Below are positions 1 to 9,905 of a stretch of DNA of 64,000 nucleotides, piece by piece. The notes under the pieces were generated by a model. That model ran no database searches and had not been told where the DNA came from. It was given only the letters and a program-made list of their open reading frames with translations. This DNA is from Pelagibacteraceae bacterium AG-422-B15 (lineage in GTDB: Bacteria; Pseudomonadota; Alphaproteobacteria; Pelagibacterales; AG-422-B15). The stretch covers positions 1 to 64,000 of the forward strand of contig CAJJBG010000015.1 of the NCBI GenBank assembly GCA_905182345.1. The letters run 5' to 3'. Within the stretch, counting starts at the first letter, position 1. Each line of letters begins with the position of its first letter. The position numbers were made by a program, and so were the translations under genes.

Positions 1-587
1 CCATCTACCAAATCATTAACATATATAGGCTGAAATTTATTTTTACCTCCTCCGAAGAGTGGAATGATTGGACTAACTTTTAATAGTTTAGCCTGTACAT
101 TAAAAAATCCATCATCTGGGCCAAAAACAATAGATGGCCTGATGATTGTTGAAGTGCCAAAAGATTCTAATATTGCTGCTTCTCCCATACCTTTAGTTTT
201 TTGATATTTAATTTCACTTTTAACATTGGCACCAATTGATGAAATATGGATTAATCGCTGAATATTATATTTTTTTGAAAGCTCTCCAATATTACTGGGC
301 CCATTAACATGAGCATTCTGGTATTTATTTTTAGAGTTTTCAGCCAAAACTCCAACTAGATTAATAATGATCTCTGAATTTTTGAAAAATTTTTCGATAG
401 TTTCTTTTTTAGTTATGTCTCCATAAGTTATATCTAGCTGTCCTATGCTGCCCATAGATCTCATAAATCCTTTTAAATACGGCTTTCTACAAACAGCTCT
501 AACTATATAACCTTGTTTTAATAATTGAAAAATCAAGCTTTTGCCTATAAATCCGACCCCAAATACTGTTATTAGTTTATTATTCAT
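1..587 (-). CDS. NAD-dependent epimerase/dehydratase-like protein (complex I NDUFA9-like), 3' end outside window
   Basis: Open minus frame from ATG at 587 to window edge; translation MNNKLITVFGVGFIGKSLIFQLLKQGYIVRAVCRKP... with GxGxxG Rossmann motif and NGPSN..RLIHISS; not in ORF track. Confidence 0.8.
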   Translation of the reverse strand, partial: MNNKLITVFGVGFIGKSLIFQLLKQGYIVRAVCRKPYLKGFMRSMGSIGQLDITYGDITKKETIEKFFKNSEIIINLVGVLAENSKNKYQNAHVNGPSNIGELSKKYNIQRLIHISSIGANVKSEIKYQKTKGMGEAAILESFGTSTIIRPSIVFGPDDGFFNVQAKLLKVSPIIPLFGGGKNKFQPIYVNDLVD

Positions 588-654
588 TTTTTATAATTTT
601 AGATAATATATACTCTTTTTGTAATATTCTACCAAATAGGCTAGTTTCACGTCA

Positions 655-1272
655 ATGCAAACACATTTATATAAAAATGACCTTCCTGATAATATTAAAT
701 TTGGAGATGCTATAGCTATAGATACAGAGGCAATGGGTCTTGACCCTGCTAGGGATAGATTGTGCCTAATACAAATGTACGATGGTGAAGGTGATTGTCA
801 TTTAGTGCAATTTGACGGCTTTGATTATAACAGTCCAAATTTGCAAAGAATTTTAAATGATAACACTAAGATTAAAATATTTCATTATGCACGTTTTGAT
901 ATGGCTGCAATAAAGCATGCTTTAGATGTAGGGATACAAAATATTTATTGTACTAAAATAGCAAGTAAAATTGCTAGAACTTACACTAACTCCCATGGCC
1001 TTAAAGATATATGCAAGGAGCTATTAGATGTTGAAATCTCTAAAAAGAAACAAAGTAGTGATTGGGGTAACGTTTCACTTTCTAAAGAACAGCTAGCTTA
1101 TGCTGCAAATGACGTAGTTTATCTTCATGGGATAAAAGATAAATTAAATGAAATATTATATCGAGAAAAAAGATTTGAGCTTGCTGAGGCTTGTTTTAAA
1201 TTTTTACCTCATCGAGTAGAGCTTGATCTTAAAGGCTGGGTTGATAAAGATATTTTTTCACACTCATCATAG
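655..1272 (+). CDS. rnd: ribonuclease D-like 3'-5' exonuclease (short form)
   Basis: DEDD motifs: AIDTEAMGLDP, YARFDMAAI, YAANDVVYLHGI; exonuclease domain only. Confidence 0.85.
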   Translation: MQTHLYKNDLPDNIKFGDAIAIDTEAMGLDPARDRLCLIQMYDGEGDCHLVQFDGFDYNSPNLQRILNDNTKIKIFHYARFDMAAIKHALDVGIQNIYCTKIASKIARTYTNSHGLKDICKELLDVEISKKKQSSDWGNVSLSKEQLAYAANDVVYLHGIKDKLNEILYREKRFELAEACFKFLPHRVELDLKGWVDKDIFSHSS

Positions 1273-1277
1273 TATGT

Positions 1278-2237
1278 ATGCAAAATAAGTTAATTATAGA
1301 GACCGCTCAAGAAGTTATTAAGATTGAGTTAAATGGAATTAATAAGTTATCTCGCTTAATTAACTTAAATTTTGCAAATATAGTTTCAAAACTTGCTAAG
1401 GTTAAAGGAAAAGTAATAATTACTGGCATCGGAAAGTCGGGTCATATTGCAAGAAAAATTTCTAGCACAATGTCTTCAACTGGAACTCAATCTCATTTTT
1501 GTCACTCTACTGAAATGTCACATGGTGATTTAGGAATCATATCTAAAAATGATGTTGTAATTATAATATCAAATTCTGGAAGTAGTACTGAATTAAATGG
1601 AGTAATTAATTTTTGTAAAAAAAATAATATATTTACTATTGGAATGTCTTCCTTAAAAAATAGCAACCTAATGAATTCTGTTAATATGGGCTTAATTATT
1701 CCTTCTGCAGAAGAGGCTTGTGTTATTGGTATGGCCCCAACAACATCAACAACAATGGCATTGGTTTTGGGTGATGCAATCTGTATAAGCCTCATGAAAA
1801 TGAAGAAATTTTCTACTAAAAATTATAGAAATATTCATCCAGGCGGCAGTCTAGGCGAAAATCTAATTCAAGTTAAAAAAATAATGCACACTGGTTCTAA
1901 GATCCCATTAATTGATGAAAATGCCTCAATGAAAGATGCTGTTATAGAAATAACTCGAAAAGCATTTGGTCATGTTGGAGTTTTAAATAAATCAAAAAAG
2001 CTCATTGGAATAATTACAGATGGTGATCTGAGAAGATCAATAAATAATAACTTGCTAGAAAAAAAAGTTAAGTATGTAATGAAAAAAAACCCTTTTTTTA
2101 TTACAGAAGAAGAGCTTGCTGTTACTGCACTTAAGTTAATGAATAGCAAGAAAATATCATGTTTATTTATTGAAAAAAAAAATATGCCTATTGGCATAAT
2201 ACATATGCATGACTGCTTAAAAATTAGCGCCCTTTAA
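1278..2237 (+). CDS. kdsD: arabinose-5-phosphate isomerase (SIS + CBS domains)
   Basis: GIGKSGHIARKISSTMSSTG SIS motif, IHPGGSLGENL, C-terminal CBS domains; next to lptCAB. Confidence 0.9.
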   Translation: MQNKLIIETAQEVIKIELNGINKLSRLINLNFANIVSKLAKVKGKVIITGIGKSGHIARKISSTMSSTGTQSHFCHSTEMSHGDLGIISKNDVVIIISNSGSSTELNGVINFCKKNNIFTIGMSSLKNSNLMNSVNMGLIIPSAEEACVIGMAPTTSTTMALVLGDAICISLMKMKKFSTKNYRNIHPGGSLGENLIQVKKIMHTGSKIPLIDENASMKDAVIEITRKAFGHVGVLNKSKKLIGIITDGDLRRSINNNLLEKKVKYVMKKNPFFITEEELAVTALKLMNSKKISCLFIEKKNMPIGIIHMHDCLKISAL

Positions 2238-2252
2238 ATCAAAAAAAATATT

Positions 2253-2807
2253 ATGAAAAAAAATTTAATAATAATTATATCCATAATTATTATAATATTT
2301 CTTGGCTTTATATTCTTAGGTAGTGACTCCTCCTTAGAAGAAAAAGTAGAATCGAAAATTAAAGCATTTAAAGATTCAAATACTTTAGGTAAAATTGAAA
2401 TATCTAACCCAACTTTTAAAAGCAAGGGACTGGAATCAGATCCTTATGAAATAAGTGCTAAAAAAGGAATTCAAATAGATGCAGATATAGAGTTGTATGA
2501 GGTAAAGGGGAAATTTATAAATCAAAATAATGAAGAGTTTTTCATTGAAGCGGACAAAGGATTTTACTCAGATAAAACTAAATTAATAAAACTTGAAGGA
2601 AACATACTACTCGCCGATAGTTTAGGTACTGTAACTCAGGCTAACAATGCGCTGATGGATTTAAATACTAAAATGATTAAATTATTTGACAAAGTGATCT
2701 CTACAAGAAATGAATCTAAGATAGAATCTAACTTTTCATTAATTGATGATGAAAATAAAACTATTACTTACTCAGGGAATGTTAACGTTGTGATAAAGAA
2801 CAATTAA
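2253..2807 (+). CDS. lptC: LPS export periplasmic protein LptC
   Basis: N-terminal TM segment, LptC-like beta-jellyroll, position before lptA/lptB. Confidence 0.8.
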   Translation: MKKNLIIIISIIIIIFLGFIFLGSDSSLEEKVESKIKAFKDSNTLGKIEISNPTFKSKGLESDPYEISAKKGIQIDADIELYEVKGKFINQNNEEFFIEADKGFYSDKTKLIKLEGNILLADSLGTVTQANNALMDLNTKMIKLFDKVISTRNESKIESNFSLIDDENKTITYSGNVNVVIKNN

Positions 2808-2813
2808 AATTAA

Positions 2814-3263
2814 ATGAAATTTTTACTTTTATTAATTATTTTAACAATCAGTACGCATGTAGTTGCAGATAAGCTAAATGCAGAAAATATTTATATAAAT
2901 TCTGAAGAATTAATTATAACATCAAACCCTTCTGTTTCAGAGTTTATTGGAATGGCCCATGCAAGAAATGGTGAAAATCAATTTTGGGGTGATAAAATTT
3001 TAGTTTATTTTAATGATAGTAATGAAATTGAACTTATTTCAATAATTGACAATGTAAAGATTAGAAACAATGAGGAAGAGATAACTGGTGATTTTGCTGA
3101 GTATACTCTTAAGTTAGAAGAAATCAAAGTAACTGGAAATGTAGTTCTTATAAAAGATAATAGCATTTTAACTGGTGACGAATTAATTGTGGATTTACTT
3201 AATTCTACTAGTATTATAAAAAGTAGTAACAATAATCAGGTTTCTGCAAAAATCATAAAATAA
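2814..3263 (+). CDS. lptA: LPS transport protein LptA (OstA-like)
   Basis: Signal peptide and OstA-like repeats; position between lptC and lptB. Confidence 0.8.
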   Translation: MKFLLLLIILTISTHVVADKLNAENIYINSEELIITSNPSVSEFIGMAHARNGENQFWGDKILVYFNDSNEIELISIIDNVKIRNNEEEITGDFAEYTLKLEEIKVTGNVVLIKDNSILTGDELIVDLLNSTSIIKSSNNNQVSAKIIK

Positions 3264-3265
3264 TT

Positions 3266-4012
3266 ATGGCGCCAAAATTAATAACATCAAATAATGGTTT
3301 AGTTATTAAAAATCTAAGAAAATCACTTTCACAAAAAACTATTGTGAGAAATGTATCTCTTAAAGTTCAAAGGGGTCAAACAATAGGGCTACTTGGACCT
3401 AATGGTGCAGGAAAAACCACAACATTCTATATGATTATGGGTTTAATTCAGCCTGATGGAGGTGAAATTAGTTTAGATGACAATAATATATCTGAGTTAT
3501 CAATGCATGAAAGAGCAAGGTTAGGTATTGGATATTTACCACAACAACCATCAATTTTTAGAGGTCTTTCAGTAGAAGACAATATAATGGCAATCCTTGA
3601 AACTAAAAAAAATAGTATTGACCAGAAACAAAATAAATTAGAAGAACTATTAACAGAGTTTTCATTAACACATCTGAGAAGAGCAATGCCATATATGCTA
3701 AGTGGCGGAGAACGTAGAAGAACTGAGATTGCAAGATGTCTTGCTGCTGATCCTAAGTTAATCTTAATGGATGAGCCTACTGCTGGTGTTGATCCTATTG
3801 GTATTAGTGATATTAAAAATTTAATTAAGCAACTTATTAAAAGAAATATAGGTGTTCTAATTACAGATCATAATGTTCGTGAGGTTCTTGATATTTGTGA
3901 CTATTCATACGTTCTACACTCAGGTGAGATTATAGCTGAGGGAGATAGCAATACAATTATTGGAAATGAGAACGCAAGGAAGCTCTACTTGGGAGATTCT
4001 TTTAGAGTATAA
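3266..4012 (+). CDS. lptB: LPS export ABC transporter ATP-binding protein LptB
   Basis: GPNGAGKTTTFYMIMGL Walker A, LSGGERRRTEIARCL signature, LILMDEPTAGVDP. Confidence 0.95.
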   Translation: MAPKLITSNNGLVIKNLRKSLSQKTIVRNVSLKVQRGQTIGLLGPNGAGKTTTFYMIMGLIQPDGGEISLDDNNISELSMHERARLGIGYLPQQPSIFRGLSVEDNIMAILETKKNSIDQKQNKLEELLTEFSLTHLRRAMPYMLSGGERRRTEIARCLAADPKLILMDEPTAGVDPIGISDIKNLIKQLIKRNIGVLITDHNVREVLDICDYSYVLHSGEIIAEGDSNTIIGNENARKLYLGDSFRV

Positions 4013-4043
4013 GTTTTTTTTATTACTAATAAAGTATCAAAAA

Positions 4044-4424
4044 TTACTCATTATCATCAATTGAAACATTAACAGCTTCATCAATATTTATATCGTCGTC
4101 AGAATCAATAACACCCAAATCATCATCAGCATCATCAAGGCTGATGGTATCATCTTCAATTAAATTTTCTGAAGAATCATCATCTAAAGTATCAGTATCT
4201 GAAAGTGATTCTGTGGCATCATCACCCACTAAGTTTCCTGTTTCTACTTCTGCAAGGTCATCCTCATGAACTTTTTTAGCATCTGAGCCATATTGTAACA
4301 TCTCATTTAAAGCTATAAAAACTCCACATCCAGTACATTCCACTGGATATTTCTTATTTAAATCATAGAACTTTGAGCTACATTCTGGACAAACAATTTT
4401 TTTACCCCATTCAGGCTTAGACAT
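4044..4424 (-). CDS. TIGR02300/FYDLN_acid family protein
   Basis: CPECSSKFYDLNKKYPVECTGCG followed by Asp/Glu-rich tail. Confidence 0.9.
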   Translation of the reverse strand: MSKPEWGKKIVCPECSSKFYDLNKKYPVECTGCGVFIALNEMLQYGSDAKKVHEDDLAEVETGNLVGDDATESLSDTDTLDDDSSENLIEDDTISLDDADDDLGVIDSDDDINIDEAVNVSIDDNE

Positions 4425-4442
4425 ACTATATTTTCTCCAAAT

Positions 4443-4461
4443 TTAGTTAGTTAGTTAGTTA
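4443..4461. repeat. TTAG tetranucleotide tandem repeat (about 4.75 copies)
   Basis: ttagttagttagttagtta read directly, in divergent intergenic region. Confidence 0.9.
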
Positions 4462-4527
4462 AATATTTCATGTTTAATGTATAGTGCGAATATTAAAATT
4501 AATATAGTAAAATCTTAAGTTCTAAAA

Positions 4528-5832
4528 TTGACAATACAAGAAAGACATAGGCTAAAAGGAACACTTAATATAAGTGGAGATAAATCTATTTCTCATAGAG
4601 CAATAATACTTGGGGCCTTATCAATTGGTGAAACTAAAATATATAATTTATTAGAATCTAAAGACATTTTGAGTACAATTAAAATTCTTAGGTGTCTTGG
4701 TATATCAATAAAAAAAGAGTCCAACTGCTGGGTAGTTAGTGGAAATGGTTCTGGGGGCTTTAAACAGCCAAGAGCAGCATTGAATGCAGGAAACTCAGGT
4801 ACAACATCTAGACTATTATATGGTGCAGTCGCAACAAATCCAATTTATTGTACTTTTATTGGAGATCATTCACTGAGTACCAGGCCAATGTCAAGAGTAA
4901 CAGAATTACTCGAAAATTTTGGAGCAAAAGTTAAATTAACAAAAAAAAATTATTTACCCTTATCAATAGAAGGTACACAGAACGCACTGCCTTTGAAGCA
5001 TGTAATAACAAAGCCATCTGCACAAATTAAATCTAGTCTTATGTTGGCTGCGTTAAATATTCATGGGCAAACAACAATTATAGAAAAACAAGCTACTAGA
5101 GATCATACTGAAATTTTATTTAGGTATCTAAATATTAAATTTAAACAAATAGACTATAAAAATGGTAGGAAGAAAATTGTATTAAATGGCCCTTATGAAA
5201 TAATTTCAAAAAACATCTATGTTGCATCTGATCCTTCTTCAGCTGCTTTTTTTACTGTTGCAGCTCTAATTACACCTAATTCTAATATTACAATAAAGAA
5301 TGTTTGTCTAAATAAGACACGGATTGCTTATATAACGGTCCTAAAAAAAATGGGAGCTAATATTAAAATAAAAAAAGAAGGCAAACTATCTGGTGAAACA
5401 ATTGGAAGCATCAATGTTAGATATAGTAAATTAAGGTCTATAGTAATTTCTAATAAAATTGCTCCCTACTTAATAGATGAATACCCAATTCTCGCAATTG
5501 CTGCAGCTCAAGCAAAAGGATCTACAATTATGAGAGGTTTAGCAGAATTAAGATATAAAGAAAGTGATCGTTTAAATAGTATTCATAAAAACTTAGAGAG
5601 TTGTGGAATTAAAACAGAAATAAAAAAAGATGATCTATACATCAATGGATGTGATTTCGCTTTGGCTGGAAATAATAAAATAAACAGTTTTAATGATCAC
5701 CGAATAGCAATGTCATTTTCAATATTAAGTTTAAGATGTAAAAAACCCCTTAAAATTAGTAACCTAAAATGTATTAATATAAGTTACCCAAATTTTCATA
5801 AGGATCTAAAAAGCATATTAAAAAGTGCCTAA
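4528..5832 (+). CDS. aroA: 3-phosphoshikimate 1-carboxyvinyltransferase
   Basis: GDKSISHRAIILGAL, NAGNSGTTSRLL, RYKESDRL; TTG start. Confidence 0.95.
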   Translation: MTIQERHRLKGTLNISGDKSISHRAIILGALSIGETKIYNLLESKDILSTIKILRCLGISIKKESNCWVVSGNGSGGFKQPRAALNAGNSGTTSRLLYGAVATNPIYCTFIGDHSLSTRPMSRVTELLENFGAKVKLTKKNYLPLSIEGTQNALPLKHVITKPSAQIKSSLMLAALNIHGQTTIIEKQATRDHTEILFRYLNIKFKQIDYKNGRKKIVLNGPYEIISKNIYVASDPSSAAFFTVAALITPNSNITIKNVCLNKTRIAYITVLKKMGANIKIKKEGKLSGETIGSINVRYSKLRSIVISNKIAPYLIDEYPILAIAAAQAKGSTIMRGLAELRYKESDRLNSIHKNLESCGIKTEIKKDDLYINGCDFALAGNNKINSFNDHRIAMSFSILSLRCKKPLKISNLKCINISYPNFHKDLKSILKSA

Positions 5833-6466
5833 TATAATTACAGTTGATGGTCCAGCAGGAGTTGGTAAGGGTACTTTATGTAAAATGCTATCTACAGCTC
5901 TTAATGCGCCAGTATTAAATAGTGGTGAAATATATCGAAGCATTGCTTATAATATATATAAGCTTAAAATTAACCCAAAACATATCTCAAAGGTTACTGC
6001 TTATATAAAAAATTATAAGTATGAGAAAGTTTCATCAAGCAAACTATATAGCAAAAAAATTGACCTAATCTCATCAGAAATTTCAACTATTAGTGAGTTA
6101 AGGAAAAAAATAGTTTATATTCAACACAGTATAATATCAAAAAATAATGATACTAATGGCTTCATAATCGCTGAAGGCAGAGACATGGGGACCAAAATAT
6201 TTCCAAAAGCACAAATAAAAATATTTTTATGGGCTAAAGCAAATGTTAGGGCAAAAAGAAGGTATCTACAAGTAATTAAGGTCAATAAAACAAGGGTTTA
6301 TGAAGATATTTTTAATGAAATAATATTGAGAGATATGAGTGATATGAGCCGGAAAACTGCTCCTCTTTGCCCAGCTGAAGATTCTTACTTGATTGATAAC
6401 TCAAACTTAGATATAGAACAGTGCTTCAATAAAATATTGAAAATAATTAAAAAATACAAAAAATAA
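5825..6466 (+). CDS. cmk: cytidylate kinase
   Basis: VDGPAGVGKGTLCKML, IIAEGRDMGTKIFP; GTG start overlapping aroA. Confidence 0.9.
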   Translation: MPNIITVDGPAGVGKGTLCKMLSTALNAPVLNSGEIYRSIAYNIYKLKINPKHISKVTAYIKNYKYEKVSSSKLYSKKIDLISSEISTISELRKKIVYIQHSIISKNNDTNGFIIAEGRDMGTKIFPKAQIKIFLWAKANVRAKRRYLQVIKVNKTRVYEDIFNEIILRDMSDMSRKTAPLCPAEDSYLIDNSNLDIEQCFNKILKIIKKYKK

Positions 6467-6469
6467 TAC

Positions 6470-8182
6470 ATGAACCAAGTAACAAACCCTGAACAAGCTC
6501 ATAGCGAATTTGAAAAGTTATTAGCTGAATCCCAAATTAATTCTGAACTAAAAGAAGGCACAATAATTAAAGGTACCATATCTGAAATAGATGATGACTC
6601 TGTAACTGTTGATATTGGAGCTAAAGTTGAAGGTAGAATAGCTAAAAGAGAATTTATATTTCTAAAAGATAAACAAGAACTAGAAATTGGTGATGTAATT
6701 GATGTCTATTTAGACAAAATTGAAAATCACCATGGTGAATGTGTCTTAAGTAGATCAAAGGCGAAAAATAAGGAGATTTGGGCTGAGATTGAAAAATCGT
6801 TTAATGCTGCTGAATTAGTTGATGGAGTCATTACAGGTAAAGTTAAAGGTGGTTTGTCATGTGAAATAGGGATAACTGCTTTCTTGCCTGGATCACAAAT
6901 TGATACGCGGCCACTACGAGATGTTAGCCATCTACTAAATGTCCCTCAAAAATTTAAAATTCTCAAAATGGACGCAAAGCGCAACAATGTTGTTGTTAGT
7001 CGTCGTGCTGTTCTTGAGGAAACTCATAAAGAACTAAGGGAAGAAAGATTTTCACAGCTTGCATTAGGTGATGTTGTTGAAGGCCGTGTAAAAGCAATCA
7101 CTGACTACGGTTGTTTTGTTGACCTTGGTGGTTATGATTCTTTATTGCACAGTTCTGATATTACTTATCGTAGAATAGGCCATCCTTCAGAGGTACTTAA
7201 AATTGATCAGGTTATTAAAGTTAAAATTATTAAAGTTGATCCAGAAAAAAATCGCGTATCTTGTGGTCTTAAGCAACTTGAGCAGGACCCTTGGACTACT
7301 GTGGAAAATAAATTTAATATTGGTGATAAGCTGCAAGGCTTAGTAACTAACGTTACCGACTATGGTATATTCATTGAAGTAGAAAATGGCATTGAAGGCC
7401 TTGCTCACAAAGACATGTTAACCTGGTCATCTAAGAAAAATTCCCAACCTGGCAACTTATATGCAAGATCACAATCAGTTGATTGTGTGATATTAGATGT
7501 TGATTATGAAAAGAAAAGATTGAGTCTTGGGGTAAAACAGTTAACTGCAAACCCATTTGAACTGTTTAATGCAAAAAATCCTATAGGTACTATTTTAGAC
7601 ACCGAAATTAAAGCTATCAAAGACAATATTATATTTTGTGAACTAGAAGAAGATATAGACGGAGCAATATTCAGTAAGGATTTATCTTGGGATATTCAAC
7701 CTAGTGACTACAAGGATATAATGAAAAATTATAGTATCGGAGATAAAGTCAAAGCTAAAATTATTGAAAATAAAAATGATAAAATCGCACTATCTATTAG
7801 AGAAGTGAATGGTAGTCCTTTTGATGAGATAAAAGATAAGAGCGTTGGTGATACCGTCACTTGTACTGTATTAGAAGTTACAGATTATGGTGTAAAAGTA
7901 GTCATAGGTGAAAATGGTCCTAAAGTTACAATTAAAAAGAATGATTTAGCTCTTAGAAAACAAGATGCTAGACCAGAAAGATGGGCAAAAAATGATAAGT
8001 TAGATGCTCAAATTTCTATGTTAGATTCTCAAAGTTTTAAGGTAGGCCTATCAATAAGGTCACTGGAAGAAACTACAGAGAAGGATGCTATGCAAAAATA
8101 TGGTAGTGCAAGTAGTGGTGCGAGCTTAGGTGATATCCTAGGTAAGGCTATAAGTGATAAAAACACTGAATCTGAAGAATAA
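6470..8182 (+). CDS. rpsA: 30S ribosomal protein S1
   Basis: Multiple S1 repeats (VTDYGIFIEVENGIEGLAH, ITDYGCFVDLGGYDSLLH). Confidence 0.95.
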   Translation: MNQVTNPEQAHSEFEKLLAESQINSELKEGTIIKGTISEIDDDSVTVDIGAKVEGRIAKREFIFLKDKQELEIGDVIDVYLDKIENHHGECVLSRSKAKNKEIWAEIEKSFNAAELVDGVITGKVKGGLSCEIGITAFLPGSQIDTRPLRDVSHLLNVPQKFKILKMDAKRNNVVVSRRAVLEETHKELREERFSQLALGDVVEGRVKAITDYGCFVDLGGYDSLLHSSDITYRRIGHPSEVLKIDQVIKVKIIKVDPEKNRVSCGLKQLEQDPWTTVENKFNIGDKLQGLVTNVTDYGIFIEVENGIEGLAHKDMLTWSSKKNSQPGNLYARSQSVDCVILDVDYEKKRLSLGVKQLTANPFELFNAKNPIGTILDTEIKAIKDNIIFCELEEDIDGAIFSKDLSWDIQPSDYKDIMKNYSIGDKVKAKIIENKNDKIALSIREVNGSPFDEIKDKSVGDTVTCTVLEVTDYGVKVVIGENGPKVTIKKNDLALRKQDARPERWAKNDKLDAQISMLDSQSFKVGLSIRSLEETTEKDAMQKYGSASSGASLGDILGKAISDKNTESEE

Positions 8183-8235
8183 TATTCATCTTAATCAATA
8201 GTTTACAATTATAGACTTAGTTCTATAATTACCTC

Positions 8236-8565
8236 ATGAGTTTAATAAAAAGCCAACTAATCCAAAATATAACAGATCTAAACCCTCATCTTTATATCAA
8301 AGATGTAGAGCGTATTATAAATACAATATTTTCTGAAATTACAAAATCTTTAGCTGAAGGAAGAAGAGTTGAGTTGCGAGGTTTTGGAGCTTTTTCTGTT
8401 CAACATCGTAAGGCTCGCATTGGACGAAACCCAAGAACTGGAGCTGCTGTTGAGGTTGAAGAAAAATATATCCCACGATTTAAAACTGGAAAAGAACTCA
8501 GAATTAAACTTAATTCTTCAACGAACTCTCAACCGTCAAAGCCTTCAACGGATGAAGCTCAATAA
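8236..8565 (+). CDS. ihfB: integration host factor beta subunit (HU/IHF family)
   Basis: [25 protein letters not shown]; follows rpsA. Confidence 0.9.
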   Translation: MSLIKSQLIQNITDLNPHLYIKDVERIINTIFSEITKSLAEGRRVELRGFGAFSVQHRKARIGRNPRTGAAVEVEEKYIPRFKTGKELRIKLNSSTNSQPSKPSTDEAQ

Positions 8566-8577
8566 GCTTAAATTAAT

Positions 8578-9267
8578 TTGACTAAGAACCCAATTTACTG
8601 TGCAATTGATACTAATAATATCAAGCAAGCATGTGAACTAGTTGGCCAGATTAAGTCCTCTGTTGGAGGGATAAAACTAGGTCTTGAGTTTTTTACGCAT
8701 TGTGGAATTGATGGGATAAATCAAATTAAAAAATTTGGCCTTCCAATATTTCTAGACTTAAAGTTATATGATATTCCACATACAGTTAAGTCAGCACTGC
8801 AAGGAATACTCGCGTTAGAGCCAGAGCTAACAACACTTCATACTTTAGGTGGATCAGAAATGCTGTCAGCTTGTACAGATTTAAGAGATACAGCTCAAAG
8901 TAAAACTAAACTAATTGGCGTTACAGTATTAACTAGCTTTGATGAGGTTGGAATAAAAGAAATAGGCATTCAAAATTCGTTAGAAGATCAAGTTATGCGA
9001 TTAACACAGTTGGCAAGTTTAAGTAAATTAGATGGCATAGTATGTTCTCCTCATGAAATTAGAAAAATTAAAAAAGAATATGGGAATACTATTCAGCTCA
9101 TAGTGCCCGGGATTAGAGATATAAATCAAACAACTAATGATCAAAAAAGAACCATGAGTGCAAAAGAAGCTGTAAATGCTGGTGCAGACATCTTAGTAAT
9201 TGGAAGACCAATAACCCAAGCTGCTGATCCTGAAAAAGCAGCTAGTGATATATTTAATTCTCTATAA
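8578..9267 (+). CDS. pyrF: orotidine-5'-phosphate decarboxylase
   Basis: FLDLKLYDIPHTV catalytic motif, IVPGIRD. Confidence 0.92.
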   Translation: MTKNPIYCAIDTNNIKQACELVGQIKSSVGGIKLGLEFFTHCGIDGINQIKKFGLPIFLDLKLYDIPHTVKSALQGILALEPELTTLHTLGGSEMLSACTDLRDTAQSKTKLIGVTVLTSFDEVGIKEIGIQNSLEDQVMRLTQLASLSKLDGIVCSPHEIRKIKKEYGNTIQLIVPGIRDINQTTNDQKRTMSAKEAVNAGADILVIGRPITQAADPEKAASDIFNSL

Positions 9268-9905
9268 TGAAATCAAATAAGATAAAAATCTGTGGTATTA
9301 CAGATTTAGAAATTGCTAACCACGCTATCCTAAGTGGGGCAGACTATTTGGGTTTTGTAGCATATAAAAAATCTCCTAGAAATATTTCATTCTGCGACAG
9401 TAAAAATATTATCTCTAAATTACAAAATCCTATAAAAACAGTTGCTGTAGTTGTTGATCCAGAGATTAATGAAATAAAAGAAATTGAAGATTCTGGTTTT
9501 AATTACATACAGTTGCATGGCAATGAAAGTATTGTGGATATGGCCCTCATAAAAAAAGAGACAAAGCTGAAGATTATTAAAGCATTTGGTATTTCTAATG
9601 AAAAAGATTTATTGCTGACTAAAGATTACATAGATTTATGTGATCTCTTCTTATTTGATGCCAAGCCCGAAGGCCATGAAATGCCCGGAGGAAATGCTAA
9701 GAAATTTGATTGGGATTTGCTAAAGAATGAAAGTATAGAAAAAGAATTCTTTTTATCAGGCGGTCTAGATCTAATAAATCTAGAAATAGCACTAAAAAAT
9801 AATATTACTTCATTTTTTGATGTATCTTCTAGTATAGAGAGTAGTCCTGGAGTAAAAGATAAGGCTAAAATAATTCAATTTATAGATAAGATTAAAAGTA
9901 GCTAA
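9267..9905 (+). CDS. trpF: phosphoribosylanthranilate isomerase
   Basis: KICGITD, DYLGFV, LHGNE, FFLSGGL; precedes trpB. Confidence 0.92.
   Translation: MKSNKIKICGITDLEIANHAILSGADYLGFVAYKKSPRNISFCDSKNIISKLQNPIKTVAVVVDPEINEIKEIEDSGFNYIQLHGNESIVDMALIKKETKLKIIKAFGISNEKDLLLTKDYIDLCDLFLFDAKPEGHEMPGGNAKKFDWDLLKNESIEKEFFLSGGLDLINLEIALKNNITSFFDVSSSIESSPGVKDKAKIIQFIDKIKSS

Noticed and set aside
1502-1795. 97-aa minus-strand ORF
   Set aside because: Antisense to kdsD, no recognisable protein motif; AT-rich shadow ORF.
8369-8581. 70-aa plus-strand ORF overlapping ihfB
   Set aside because: Out-of-frame within a well-supported ihfB; low complexity Leu/Lys-rich.
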